From DATEUP01 sp041485285 (GTDB taxonomy: Archaea; Thermoplasmatota; DTKX01; DATEUP01), in assembly GCA_041485285.1 (NCBI GenBank), contig JBGPJF010000003.1:1-64000 (forward strand): a DNA stretch of 64,000 nucleotides, read 5' to 3'. Both the position numbers and the translations under genes were made by a program. The notes under the pieces were generated by a model, which was not told the origin of the DNA, ran no database searches, and worked only from the letters and a program-made list of their open reading frames with translations. Position 1 is the stretch's first letter, and every line of letters begins with the position of its first letter. Shown here piece by piece: positions 49,669 through 57,538 of this stretch.

Positions 49669-50331
49669 GTGGGGACGCGACTGGCGGTCAAGGGAGAGGG
49701 GAAGCTTTCGGCCCGCATCCCCGCGGCCCTTGGAGCGACCCTTGCAGGCGCCCTCATTGTGGCATTCCTGCCCTCCCTGCTCGTTTCCCAAGCGGGCTTC
49801 AGGTTCCTCGACGCGACGATCCTCTCGATCGTGCTGTCGCTCGTCTTGCTCGTGCAATTTCCCTTTTCCCTCGCGCTGCGCGGGCAACGGGCCGCGCTCC
49901 TCGAATTCCTCGCGCGCTGCGGCCCCGAAACGGAGATCCTCTCCTCGAAGGCCTTCTGCCTCGACGCGTACGACATCGAGGTCAAGACGGTCGCAAATGA
50001 CGCCGAGCACCGCTTCCGCTACGGGTTCGCGCCGCTCGGCCTGCGCGGCCCTCCGTACGTATACATGATATGGCCGACCACGAGGAAGGGCATCTCGTTC
50101 CAGAACCAGGTGCGCTTCAACAACTTCTCGAAGAAATTCAACACGATGGAATTCTCGTACCTGCGCAACTGGGCCGTGCGGCTCTATGCCTACCCGACCA
50201 AAGGCGACGTCTGGTGGTTTGACCTCTACCTGTTCCGCGGCGCGAAGGCCACGGCCGAGCACCTTTGGGAGTGCTACCAGATCGCGCTCGAAACGAAAGA
50301 CAAACTGACGCGCCCCAACCCGGCGTTTTAG
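49669..50331 (+). CDS. Two-helix membrane protein, unknown
   Basis: 220 residues with two adjacent N-terminal helices (LGATLAGALIVAFLPSLLV and ATILSIVLSLVLLVQF), then a soluble domain of about 150 residues rich in aromatic residues (PYVYMIWPTTRKGISF; WAVRLYAYPTKGDVWWFDLY). The layout is like that of the protein at 8732-9277, but the sequences look unrelated. No family recognised. The predicted GTG start is preceded by GGGCCGGG, not a clear ribosome site. It is followed by a winged-helix regulator on the same strand 46 bases away. Confidence 0.6.
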   Translation: MGTRLAVKGEGKLSARIPAALGATLAGALIVAFLPSLLVSQAGFRFLDATILSIVLSLVLLVQFPFSLALRGQRAALLEFLARCGPETEILSSKAFCLDAYDIEVKTVANDAEHRFRYGFAPLGLRGPPYVYMIWPTTRKGISFQNQVRFNNFSKKFNTMEFSYLRNWAVRLYAYPTKGDVWWFDLYLFRGAKATAEHLWECYQIALETKDKLTRPNPAF

Positions 50332-50377
50332 GGCCGCGCGCAGCGTGCGGGCGCATGTTCAAGTGCGCGCCGGCGCA

Positions 50378-51214
50378 ATGGGCGCCGTGCGAATCCTCCG
50401 CGACCTGGCGCACTCGAGCCGTGTGCTGATCCTGTTGGAGCTGCGGCACAGGCCGGCGACCACGCTAAAGCCGATTGCCGAAGCCCTGTCGCTCACCCAG
50501 CAGGCGGTCTCGGGGTATGTCGGCCAACTCGAGGACGAGGGCCTGGTGGGCCGCTCCGGCGGGGTCCTCCACCTCACGGCCAAGGGCGAGGCGCTCCTCC
50601 AGGCGGAGGTCGACGCGCTCAAGGCCTTCGTCGACCGGCAAGCGCGCGAGCTCGTGAAGTTGGAGACCTGCGTCGCCATCGCGTCTTCGCCTGTCGAGAA
50701 GGGCGCGAAGGTGTACCTCCACATGGTGCGCGGGCGCCTCACCGCGGCGCTCGACCGCAGGTCGCCGTCGTGGGGGGTGGCGCTTGCAGGCGCCGCGAAG
50801 GGCCGCGAGGTGTTGGTGGGCGACCTGCACGGGATCGTCGAGATCGAGCGGGCCTCCCTCACCCTGATCGAGGTGCCCTCGCCCCTCGAGGGCGGGTCGA
50901 AGGCGATCGACCCGTCGTGGCTGGACAAGGTGGCGCGTGACGACGACCACGGCGTGCTCGCGGCCCTCGACGAGGCCGGAGAGGGCGCGCTCTCGAGCAG
51001 CCGCCGCGCATGGCACTTCGAGTTTGCCCCCGCCGAAAGTGCGGCGGCCGCCGTGGCCCGCGGCGCCCACCCGACGTTCCTCGGCGGCCCCGAGACCGTG
51101 GCGCTTTTGGTTGCGGCGCTCGAAGCCTCGAAGGCCGAGGGGCGCCTGCCCGGGTTTTCCTATACCGTGGTGAAGGCGCCGAGGCGAAAGGGCGCGAGCG
51201 GCAAGCGCCGCTAA
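50378..51214 (+). CDS. Winged-helix transcriptional regulator
   Basis: About 278 residues. The N-terminal winged helix-turn-helix is clear: ILRDLAHSSRVLILLEL, PIAEALSLTQQAVSGYVGQL, EDEGLVGRSGGVLHLTAKGE. The remaining roughly 200 residues form a ligand-binding or dimerisation domain (KVYLHMVRGRL; GREVLVGDLHGIVEIERASL) like those of other archaeal wHTH proteins of this size, with a Lys/Arg tail. ATG at 50378 gives the start usual for the family; GTG codons at 50345 and 50363 are in frame. Its stop overlaps that of the convergent exonuclease gene (CTAA). Targets unknown; the adjacent ABC exporter operon is a candidate. Confidence 0.75.
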   Translation: MGAVRILRDLAHSSRVLILLELRHRPATTLKPIAEALSLTQQAVSGYVGQLEDEGLVGRSGGVLHLTAKGEALLQAEVDALKAFVDRQARELVKLETCVAIASSPVEKGAKVYLHMVRGRLTAALDRRSPSWGVALAGAAKGREVLVGDLHGIVEIERASLTLIEVPSPLEGGSKAIDPSWLDKVARDDDHGVLAALDEAGEGALSSSRRAWHFEFAPAESAAAAVARGAHPTFLGGPETVALLVAALEASKAEGRLPGFSYTVVKAPRRKGASGKRR

Positions 51215-51822
51215 TCCGCTGGCGGCGCCCACGGGCACGCGACTTCCCGCACCTCGGCGGTGCCCGCGCGCCGGTCGCGGAAGGTGTACTTGAGGCGCCT
51301 CTTTGCGACCCCGAACTCGTAGATTTCCTGGGTAAGCTCGACATCGCTCCGTAGGTACGCCTTCACGCGCTCCTTTTCGCCGCGCCGCCACAGCGTCGGC
51401 ACCATCTTCGGGTCGTCCGTTTTCCCCTTGCCCAGATTCTGTTTGGCAAGGTCGTCAAGCCCCACCCGGACCCCCGTCGCCTGGTGGAGGAGCTTGAGGG
51501 TGTCGACGGTCTTGGGGGCCAGCCGACCGACGCGTTCCTCCGACGCGTAACGCGTGAGCACCGGGTAGTCGAAGGCGAACAGGTTGTGGCCGACGATGCG
51601 GTCGGCGGCCAGGAGCGTGCCGATCAGCAGCCCCGCGTCCTCCTCTTCGAAGAACTCGACCTTCCCGCCGATCCCCACGCCGGCAACCGCGATCCCGAGC
51701 TTCGCGCACAGCCGCCGCTGGTTCGCGTCGCGCTCGGACCAGGACATCGTATTCCACATCGGCTCCACGTCCTCGAAGAGGTTGCGCGTCTCGACGTCGA
51801 AGAAGGCGGTCGAAGTCTCCAC
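51211..51822 (-). CDS. DEDD-type 3'-5' exonuclease-like (RNase H fold) protein
   Basis: 203 residues with the exonuclease motifs in order: AFFDVETRN (ExoI, D-x-E), VGHNLFAFDYPVL (ExoII, N-x-x-x-F-D), DTLKLL, and YLRSDVELTQEIYEFG (ExoIII, with Y-x-x-x-D). These define the YprB/DnaQ-like RNase_H_2 group. It would trim DNA or RNA in a two-metal reaction; substrate unknown. GTG at 51822 has a TATA-like GGTGATAGCC 25 bases upstream (leaderless). Ends in a four-base CTAA overlap with the winged-helix gene. Confidence 0.8.
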   Translation of the reverse strand: METSTAFFDVETRNLFEDVEPMWNTMSWSERDANQRRLCAKLGIAVAGVGIGGKVEFFEEEDAGLLIGTLLAADRIVGHNLFAFDYPVLTRYASEERVGRLAPKTVDTLKLLHQATGVRVGLDDLAKQNLGKGKTDDPKMVPTLWRRGEKERVKAYLRSDVELTQEIYEFGVAKRRLKYTFRDRRAGTAEVREVACPWAPPAD

Positions 51823-51841
51823 GCCCCGGCATCGGCCGTCC

Positions 51842-51851
51842 GGCTATCACC
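51842..51851 (-). promoter_or_regulatory. TATA-like box for exonuclease gene
   Basis: GGTGATAGCC on the minus strand, about 25 bases before the GTG at 51822. Confidence 0.4.
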
Positions 51852-51898
51852 GTTTTGGCCCTTGGGAGCCGCGGCCGGTCGGCCTTTCCAAACCTAAT

Positions 51899-51907
51899 CC
51901 ATATACG
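51899..51907 (+). promoter_or_regulatory. TATA box for ABC exporter operon
   Basis: CCATATACG about 30 bases before the ATG at 51934; nearly leaderless. Confidence 0.55.
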
Positions 51908-51933
51908 CGGGTCAGGCGCTCCTCGCCCGTCTT

Positions 51934-52947
51934 ATGAGCGTGGTGGCAACCGAGGCCCTGGCGCCAGCCATCGAGCTGCGCGGCCTTACCAAGAAGTTCG
52001 GGGACCTCGTCGCGGTCGACCATATCGACCTCGACATCCGCCGCGGCGAGATCTTCGGGCTGCTCGGCCCCAACGGCGCGGGGAAGACCACGACCATCTC
52101 CATGCTCGTGACGATCCGGCCGATTTCGGAAGGCACGGCGTTGGTCAACGGCTTCGACGTCGCGAAGATGCCCTCCAAGGTCCGCCAATCGTGCGGAATC
52201 GTGTTCCAGGAACCGTCGATCGACACGACGCTCACCGCGCGCGAGAACCTCGAACTGCACGCGCGCCTTTACGCCGTCCCCAAGAACGTCCGCCGCCAGC
52301 GCATCGAGGAACTTCTGGCGCTCGTCGACCTGAAGGACCGAGAGGACTCGATCGTGCGGACGTTCTCGGGCGGCATGAAGCGGCGCCTCGAAATTGCGCG
52401 CGGCCTGCTCCACCACCCTCCGATCATCTTCCTTGACGAGCCCACCCTTGGGCTCGACCCGCAGACTCGGCAGTACATCTGGCAGTACATCGAGCGGCTG
52501 CGCAAGGAGATGGGCACGACCTTCGTGCTCACGACCCACTACATGGAGGAGGCCGACCGGCTGTGCGACCGCATCGGCATCATCGACCACGGGAAAATCG
52601 TCGCGCTCGGCACCCCCAAGGAGCTGAAAGACGCACTCGGCGGGGACACCGTCGTCCTCCAGATGGCCGACCCCCCGCTCGCCGCGTTCCAGGCGCTTCC
52701 CTTCGTGTCGAAGGTCGACGTGCGCGATGGGGCGGTGTGGCTCGCCGTCGAGAAGGCGACGGCGAACCTGCCGAAGATCTTCCACGCCGCCGGCGACCGC
52801 GAGATCCTCGGCGTCGAGCTGCGCCGGCCCACGCTTGAAGACGTGTTCATCCGGCACACGGGCCGCTCGATCCGCCAGCCCGAAGAGAGCGAGGGCGAAG
52901 GCTGGTTCGGGCAGGCGATGAACTTCACGGCCAATTCGAACAGGTAG
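51934..52947 (+). CDS. ABC-2 type exporter, ATP-binding subunit
   Basis: 337 residues of the DrrA/CcmA-like group. Walker A is LGPNGAGKTTTISML (about 43-57), the signature is RTFSGGMKRRLEIARG, Walker B is PPIIFLDEPTLGLD, and the H-loop is FVLTTHYMEEADRL. The C-terminal extension of about 100 residues is the accessory domain common in daunorubicin-type exporters. It pairs with the permease gene 10 bases downstream. Substrate cannot be read from sequence; lipids, drugs or polysaccharides are moved by relatives. A TATA box lies about 30 bases upstream. Confidence 0.92.
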   Translation: MSVVATEALAPAIELRGLTKKFGDLVAVDHIDLDIRRGEIFGLLGPNGAGKTTTISMLVTIRPISEGTALVNGFDVAKMPSKVRQSCGIVFQEPSIDTTLTARENLELHARLYAVPKNVRRQRIEELLALVDLKDREDSIVRTFSGGMKRRLEIARGLLHHPPIIFLDEPTLGLDPQTRQYIWQYIERLRKEMGTTFVLTTHYMEEADRLCDRIGIIDHGKIVALGTPKELKDALGGDTVVLQMADPPLAAFQALPFVSKVDVRDGAVWLAVEKATANLPKIFHAAGDREILGVELRRPTLEDVFIRHTGRSIRQPEESEGEGWFGQAMNFTANSNR

Positions 52948-52957
52948 GTGGCGCCTC

Positions 52958-53713
52958 GTGTCGGAACTCGAAGGGCTGTACGCGATTTGGCTCCGCGAGT
53001 TCAAGGTCTTCCAGCGCGAGAAGTCGCGGGTGATCTCGTCGATCGCCCAGCCGATCATCTGGCTCTTCCTGCTCGGCGGCGGCATCGGCGGAGCCGTCAA
53101 CGAAACGACGGTGCCCGGCGGCGACTATCAGCGTTTCATTTACCCGGGGATTGTGGCGATGTCCGCGATGTTCTCGACCGTGTTTTTCGGGCTCTACATT
53201 GTGTGGGACCGGAAGATCGATGTCCTCAAGGAGATCCTCGTCGCGCCGATCTCACGGGTCACCGTGTTCTTCGGCAAAGTGCTCGGCGGGGGCACGGAGA
53301 CCATGATCACCGCCACGATCATCCTCGTCCTCGGCATCGGGATCGCAGGGCTTGCCCCCCTCAACGCGCTTGCCGGACTCGTCTTCGTCGGGCTCCTGGC
53401 CATCGGGATGATCTCGATAGGCCTGACGCTGGGGGCGTTCTTGGATTCGATGGAGGGCTTCCAGATCATCGTGACGTTCATGGTCTTCCCCCTCTTTTTC
53501 CTGTCCGGGGCGCTCTTCAACATCGGGACGGCCGATGGCGCGATGGCGCTCGGGATCACCTTGAACCCGATCAGCTACGCCGTTGATGGCCTGCGCGGCG
53601 TGACGATCGGCTACAATTATTTCCCACTCTGGTGGGACTTTACCGTGATCATCGCCTTCGACCTAATCATGATCCTCGTTGGCACCTGGGCGTTCCGCCG
53701 GATGAAATTGTAG
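52958..53713 (+). CDS. ABC-2 type exporter, permease subunit
   Basis: 251 residues with an amphipathic N-terminal helix (YAIWLREFKVFQREKSR) and six membrane helices. The segment between the second and third (WDRKIDVLKEILVAPISRVT) is the conserved ABC-2 signature, and the fifth region FFLSGALFNI is typical. GTG start, directly after the ATPase gene, whose dimer should power it. The gene ends 89 bases from the convergent peroxiredoxin. This completes a two-gene exporter. Confidence 0.9.
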   Translation: MSELEGLYAIWLREFKVFQREKSRVISSIAQPIIWLFLLGGGIGGAVNETTVPGGDYQRFIYPGIVAMSAMFSTVFFGLYIVWDRKIDVLKEILVAPISRVTVFFGKVLGGGTETMITATIILVLGIGIAGLAPLNALAGLVFVGLLAIGMISIGLTLGAFLDSMEGFQIIVTFMVFPLFFLSGALFNIGTADGAMALGITLNPISYAVDGLRGVTIGYNYFPLWWDFTVIIAFDLIMILVGTWAFRRMKL

Positions 53714-53802
53714 CGGACCGCTTTCGCCGACCCCCCGTTTCGGCTCATCGAGGCGGCTCGACCTGGGGCGGTGAGGGTGGGGTCTAGTAGCGTAGCGGCC
53801 TG

Positions 53803-54327
53803 TCAGGGCGCGGCCGATGCGGCCGGCGCGGCTTGCTTTTGCTCCTCTTCACGCATCTGGAAGAGCATTTCGCGCGCGGCCACGAGGTGGCCGTTGGGAA
53901 GGGGGCTTGCAAAGATGCGGCGGATGCGGCCGTCCTTGCCGATTATGAACGTGATCCGGCGCGGGGTGAGGCCGAGGAGGCCGAGCGCGCCGTAGAGCTT
54001 CGTGACTTCACGGTCCTCGTCGGCGAGCAAACGGAAGTTGAGTTGGTAGCGCTTCTTGAAGTCGGCCTTCGCGCGGACGGTCCCCCCGGAAACGCCGACA
54101 ATGGTCGCGTCGAGGCCGAAGAAGATCTTGATCTCATCGCGGAACGCTTGCGCCTCCGCGCGGCAGCCGGGCGTGTCGTCCTTGGGGTAGAAGTAGAGGA
54201 TGACGTTCGCCTTCCCGATCTCCTCGGAGAGGGTGAAGGGGTTCCCCTCATCGTCCTTGAGCGTGAAGTCGGGGGCGCTCTCGCCCTCGTGGAGCTCGGC
54301 CACGGTGTTCCGAGGGTGCGCTCCCAT
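53803..54327 (-). CDS. Peroxiredoxin of the BCP/PrxQ type, resolving cysteine missing
   Basis: 174 residues. A thioredoxin-fold peroxidase: APDFTLKDDEGNPFTLSEEI, YFYPKDDTPGCRAEAQAFRD with peroxidatic Cys55, and VSGGTVRAKADFKKRY. In BCP/PrxQ the resolving cysteine usually sits five residues later; here it is Gln60, and no other cysteine is present, so the enzyme should work as a 1-Cys type with an external reductant. The C-terminus has a Lys/Gln/Ala-rich tail. The ATG overlaps the stop of the upstream AlkZ-like gene (TAATG), so it is coupled as the last gene of a three-gene operon. Confidence 0.88.
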   Translation of the reverse strand: MGAHPRNTVAELHEGESAPDFTLKDDEGNPFTLSEEIGKANVILYFYPKDDTPGCRAEAQAFRDEIKIFFGLDATIVGVSGGTVRAKADFKKRYQLNFRLLADEDREVTKLYGALGLLGLTPRRITFIIGKDGRIRRIFASPLPNGHLVAAREMLFQMREEEQKQAAPAASAAP

Positions 54328-55493
54328 TAGTGGTTTTCTCTGCCGTTTCGGGAAGGGCTCCTCACGCCGCCTCCAAGGGCCTTGGCAAGCGCGGCGGCCG
54401 ATGCAGGGGCGCCTGGAAGGGCGGCCAGCCGGTCGGCCACCCAGGCCGAGACCCGTTGGGCCTCGCGCTGGAGGGCTTCCTCGGATTCAGGCACGAGGGC
54501 TTTCGCGTTTTGGACCTCGATGCGCAGTTCCTTGTCGAACCCCGACCACGAGCCGACGGCGGTTCCGCCGAGGAGCGCGAGCGGCCGCGGCTTGGTGCGC
54601 CCTCCCGGCGCGAGGGTCGGGCGCAACCGCGGTTCGCAAAGCGGCGCGAACCCCGCGGGGCTTCCCGTGCCGGCCGGGTCCGTTGGGGGGAGCAGCGCGG
54701 CGCGTAAGGTGCGGGCGGCCCGGTCCCTGCGCAGGTCGGCCCCGTCCTCTTCCAGCATGAAGTGCGCTTTGCGCTCGCCTTCGATGTCAAGCTCTTCAAG
54801 GAGGCCCGCGAGGTCTTCGATGGTGTGGCGCGCGGCCGAGCGCGAGAGGCCGGCCCACCAGAGGAAGTCGTCGCGGCTCGCCGGCGCCGCGGATCGAAAA
54901 TAGAGCTTTGCAACATCCTCGAGGAAACCAAATCCCTCGGCGGCGGCCGCCGGGACGCGGTCGGACGCGCGCGGCGCCGCAAATGTCGGCTGGCCGAAGA
55001 GCGAGGGCGGGTCGCGCCCGATGACCACTTCGCCGCTTTGTGCCATCCAATGGAGCGCGCGCAGCGCGCCCTCGCCGTAGTCCTCGCGGAGCCCGGCCCA
55101 CGATTGGGGGGTGGTCGTGAGACCCGCGCGCAGTTGGGACGCGGCCTGTTCGAGGGCCCTCTGGGTCCGCCTCGCCACGCTCGACCTGCGGCGCTGGCTT
55201 CCCGCGGCGAACCGGTGGAGGGCCAAGAGCGCGGGGAGCGCCTCGAAAGGCACGAGCGAAGGCCCGCTCCGGTGGAGGGGAAAAATCCGGAGGCTGCGGT
55301 CTTCGAACACGAGGCGGTCAAGCGAACGGGGCTCGAAGCCCTCCGCGCGGGCGAACACGGACAGGTAAGCGGCGGGGTCGCTTTGCATCGGCAACACGGA
55401 GTCGACCGCCTCGCGCACGTCGGCCGCGGGCCCCGACAGCCGCCAGCGCTGCGCGCGCCACCGCCGGACGCTCTCCTCGGGGACGCCGCGCAT
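54327..55493 (-). CDS. AlkZ/YcaQ-like winged-helix DNA glycosylase family protein
   Basis: 388 residues of the HTH_42 family, whose studied members (AlkZ, AlkX/YcaQ) unhook DNA crosslinks or remove alkylated bases. Family features seen: VLPMQSDPAAYLSVFARAEGF near the N-terminus, LRIFPLHRSGPSLVPFEALP, DDFLWWAGLSRSAARHTIEDL, and the late LLGGTAVGSWSGF block. The catalytic Q-x-Q/D element is represented by the Q-S-D of MQSDP, so activity is not assured. ATG at 55493 is used; the longer frame overlaps the preceding HExxH gene. Stop overlaps the start of peroxiredoxin. Genome-protection theme with its neighbours is inferred. Confidence 0.72.
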   Translation of the reverse strand: MRGVPEESVRRWRAQRWRLSGPAADVREAVDSVLPMQSDPAAYLSVFARAEGFEPRSLDRLVFEDRSLRIFPLHRSGPSLVPFEALPALLALHRFAAGSQRRRSSVARRTQRALEQAASQLRAGLTTTPQSWAGLREDYGEGALRALHWMAQSGEVVIGRDPPSLFGQPTFAAPRASDRVPAAAAEGFGFLEDVAKLYFRSAAPASRDDFLWWAGLSRSAARHTIEDLAGLLEELDIEGERKAHFMLEEDGADLRRDRAARTLRAALLPPTDPAGTGSPAGFAPLCEPRLRPTLAPGGRTKPRPLALLGGTAVGSWSGFDKELRIEVQNAKALVPESEEALQREAQRVSAWVADRLAALPGAPASAAALAKALGGGVRSPSRNGRENH

Positions 55494-55531
55494 CGAAAGC
55501 TTGAGCGGCGGCGCGGCGCAAAAGCCCTCGC

Positions 55532-56044
55532 TCAGGCCCCCTTCGTCGGCTTCTCCACGCCGCACGCCTTCGCGAGCCGCTCGTGCTCCTTCTTGGTCAC
55601 CCACTCGACGTGGAGGTAGTCGAAGATCGTCGCCTCGTCCATCCCCAAGCGGCGCGCCTCTTCCACCGCGACCTGGTAGGCCTCGATTTCCGTGGGGCGG
55701 TCCACGTAGTCGTATTGCTTGTCGTACAGGTCCTTCCCTTCACGGTACTGGCGCACGTGGCAGAGCTCATGGAGGAAGTCGAGGTAGATCGTGACCTTCT
55801 CGCCGGTGGCCAGGTAGTCCCTTGAAAGCACGAGCGTCCCGTCGTCGTCATCCACATACGCGTACCCCGGCCCCTGCGCGACCTGGACTTTCACCTCGTT
55901 CAGCCGCTTGCGGTCGGCCGCCGCCGGGAAGACGCGGCCAAGTGCGGGCGACTTGTCGAGGCCCCCGGCAATCGTGAGCAGGTCGTGGCGGCCCTCGCGC
56001 GCGGTGCGGTTCAGCTTGAACCACGAAAGTTGATCTTTGCCCAT
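55532..56044 (-). CDS. HExxH metalloprotease-like protein
   Basis: 170 residues, no signal peptide. A zincin motif HELCH is at residues 92-96 (TIYLDFLHELCHVRQYREG), and an acidic helix with RPTEIEAYQVAVEEARR at 116-132 could supply the third ligand (Glu119 or Glu121). This resembles minimal intracellular metallopeptidases such as the ImmA/IrrE or SprT-like folds, but no helix-turn-helix or zinc ribbon is present. Family not identified. First gene of the operon with the AlkZ-like protein and peroxiredoxin; a TATA-like box lies about 30 bases before the ATG. Confidence 0.65.
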   Translation of the reverse strand: MGKDQLSWFKLNRTAREGRHDLLTIAGGLDKSPALGRVFPAAADRKRLNEVKVQVAQGPGYAYVDDDDGTLVLSRDYLATGEKVTIYLDFLHELCHVRQYREGKDLYDKQYDYVDRPTEIEAYQVAVEEARRLGMDEATIFDYLHVEWVTKKEHERLAKACGVEKPTKGA

Positions 56045-56072
56045 GGCGGCCGCTCGCGGGACGTCCGCCGCG

Positions 56073-56081
56073 GGTAATTGA
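56073..56081 (-). promoter_or_regulatory. TATA-like box for HExxH operon
   Basis: TCAATTACC on the minus strand, about 30 bases before the ATG at 56044; drives the three-gene operon ending with peroxiredoxin. Confidence 0.45.
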
Positions 56082-56101
56082 GCGCTTCGACGGCGCCGGC
56101 G

Positions 56102-57427
56102 TCACCGCGCCCGTTCCACGAGCAGTTTCTGGAACTTGTCGCGCAGCGGCGTGCCCCGCTCGGAGGCGGAGAGGTTCTTGGCCACGGCCATGAGGTAGGA
56201 CGCCTTGTCGTCGCTGCGCGTCAGCTGGTCCTCGGCCAGGGCGGCCTCGGTGTGCTTGAGGTTGATCCCGAGCGACAGGATGAGGTCGTCGGCCGAGGCT
56301 GCGCGCACCGCGGCCCGGACGTATTCGTGGTTCTGCGTGAGCCCTTCTTGCGAGATGGCCTGGGCCGCCTCCACGGCGTCCCCCACGGGGCCCTCGCGCG
56401 CAAGGCGCGCAAACTCGGTGGGGGAGGGGGCGGCGACTTTCGCGCGGCCCATCCGCGCGCCCTCCGCGCGGCGGTCGTAGACCTCCAGCTGCTGGCCCAT
56501 GAACCCGGCGGCCACCGCGATGGCACCGATCGTGCACCCGTCGCGCTGGATCTCGACGGCCCGGCGCACCGCGTGGGCGAAGGTGAGGGCGTGGGCGGCG
56601 CTCATCCCGTACGCGGTGCGCAGCATCTTGTCGGCGCCTGCAAGCGCAAGCGCCTCGCAGAGCACCTCGGGCGAAACCCCGCCCTCCAGCGCTTTGCCGA
56701 CGGCTGCGGCGGCCTCGTCGAAGGAAGGCCTGCGCAGCGTCTTGCGCAGCTCCGGGAGGTGCTCGGCGCCGCTCCACGAGGGGCCCGCCTTCGCCATCGC
56801 AGTGAAGTCCAGGTGGCCCTTTTCGAAGTGGCCCCACACCGCCCCGTGGGCGACCTCGTCCCGGTTGGCCGGCAGGATGTTCTCGAGCCCGACGGCAAAC
56901 AGCGGAGCCGCGCACTCCCACCCGAGCAGCAGGCCCGCGTCGTACGTCATCGTCGCGAAGATCAGCGCGTGGCCCCAGTTGCCGCCGAAGTGGCTCGCCT
57001 GGTGCACGAACGCGCGCACGGCCTCCTCGACGAGCGACGGGTCCTCCCGCGCGTAGGTGATGGCAATGGCCGCCGCGAGGTTGAGCTCCTCGTGGTTGTC
57101 GGAAGGCTCGCCGGCAAGCCAGGACGGCGCCTTGGCCCATTTGGGCTGACCTGCAATGTAGTGGATCGCCTGCGCCACGGGCAGCGCGCCGTCCTCGTAA
57201 GGGAGGTGTTCGGCAAGCTTGGCGGCGGCGATGAGCGAGAGCACACCGTGGATGTTGCGCCCGCCGGAGAAGTCGACGGTCTGCGCCGCGGTGACCAGCA
57301 CATCGCGGCAGACGTCCTTCCACCGCTCGCCCGCTTTCAGCGCACCGGCCACAAGCAGGGGGATGTCGTCGGCCTTGGAGGTGCGCACCGCCTTGGCAAG
57401 CGCCGAGCCGAAGCGGTCGTTTAGCAA
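56102..57427 (-). CDS. Conserved-looking helical protein of unknown function
   Basis: 441 residues, all-helical by composition (Ala, Leu, Glu, Lys), without signal peptide. Histidines and carboxylates cluster in repeated helix motifs: GGRNIHGVLSLIAAAKLAEH, QAIHYIAG, SDNHEELNLAAAIAI, and VHQASHFGGNWGHALIF. Such spacing could bind a metal centre, as in di-iron or questin-oxidase-like helical enzymes; this is inference only. TTG at 57427 is supported by a TATA-like box 27 bases upstream. Ends 57 bases before the HExxH gene start, on the same strand. Confidence 0.55.
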   Translation of the reverse strand: MLNDRFGSALAKAVRTSKADDIPLLVAGALKAGERWKDVCRDVLVTAAQTVDFSGGRNIHGVLSLIAAAKLAEHLPYEDGALPVAQAIHYIAGQPKWAKAPSWLAGEPSDNHEELNLAAAIAITYAREDPSLVEEAVRAFVHQASHFGGNWGHALIFATMTYDAGLLLGWECAAPLFAVGLENILPANRDEVAHGAVWGHFEKGHLDFTAMAKAGPSWSGAEHLPELRKTLRRPSFDEAAAAVGKALEGGVSPEVLCEALALAGADKMLRTAYGMSAAHALTFAHAVRRAVEIQRDGCTIGAIAVAAGFMGQQLEVYDRRAEGARMGRAKVAAPSPTEFARLAREGPVGDAVEAAQAISQEGLTQNHEYVRAAVRAASADDLILSLGINLKHTEAALAEDQLTRSDDKASYLMAVAKNLSASERGTPLRDKFQKLLVERAR

Positions 57428-57449
57428 CGCAACGCGCCGCCCTCGCGCG

Positions 57450-57458
57450 CCTTAAGCG
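57450..57458 (-). promoter_or_regulatory. TATA-like box for 441-residue protein
   Basis: CGCTTAAGG on the minus strand, centred about 27 bases before the TTG at 57427. Confidence 0.5.
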
Positions 57459-57538
57459 CGCGCACGGGGCCCATGGCAGGGCGCCCCTACAATACTCCTT
57501 CGCCGCGTGATCGCGTGGCGCGAATCATGGGCGGGCGG

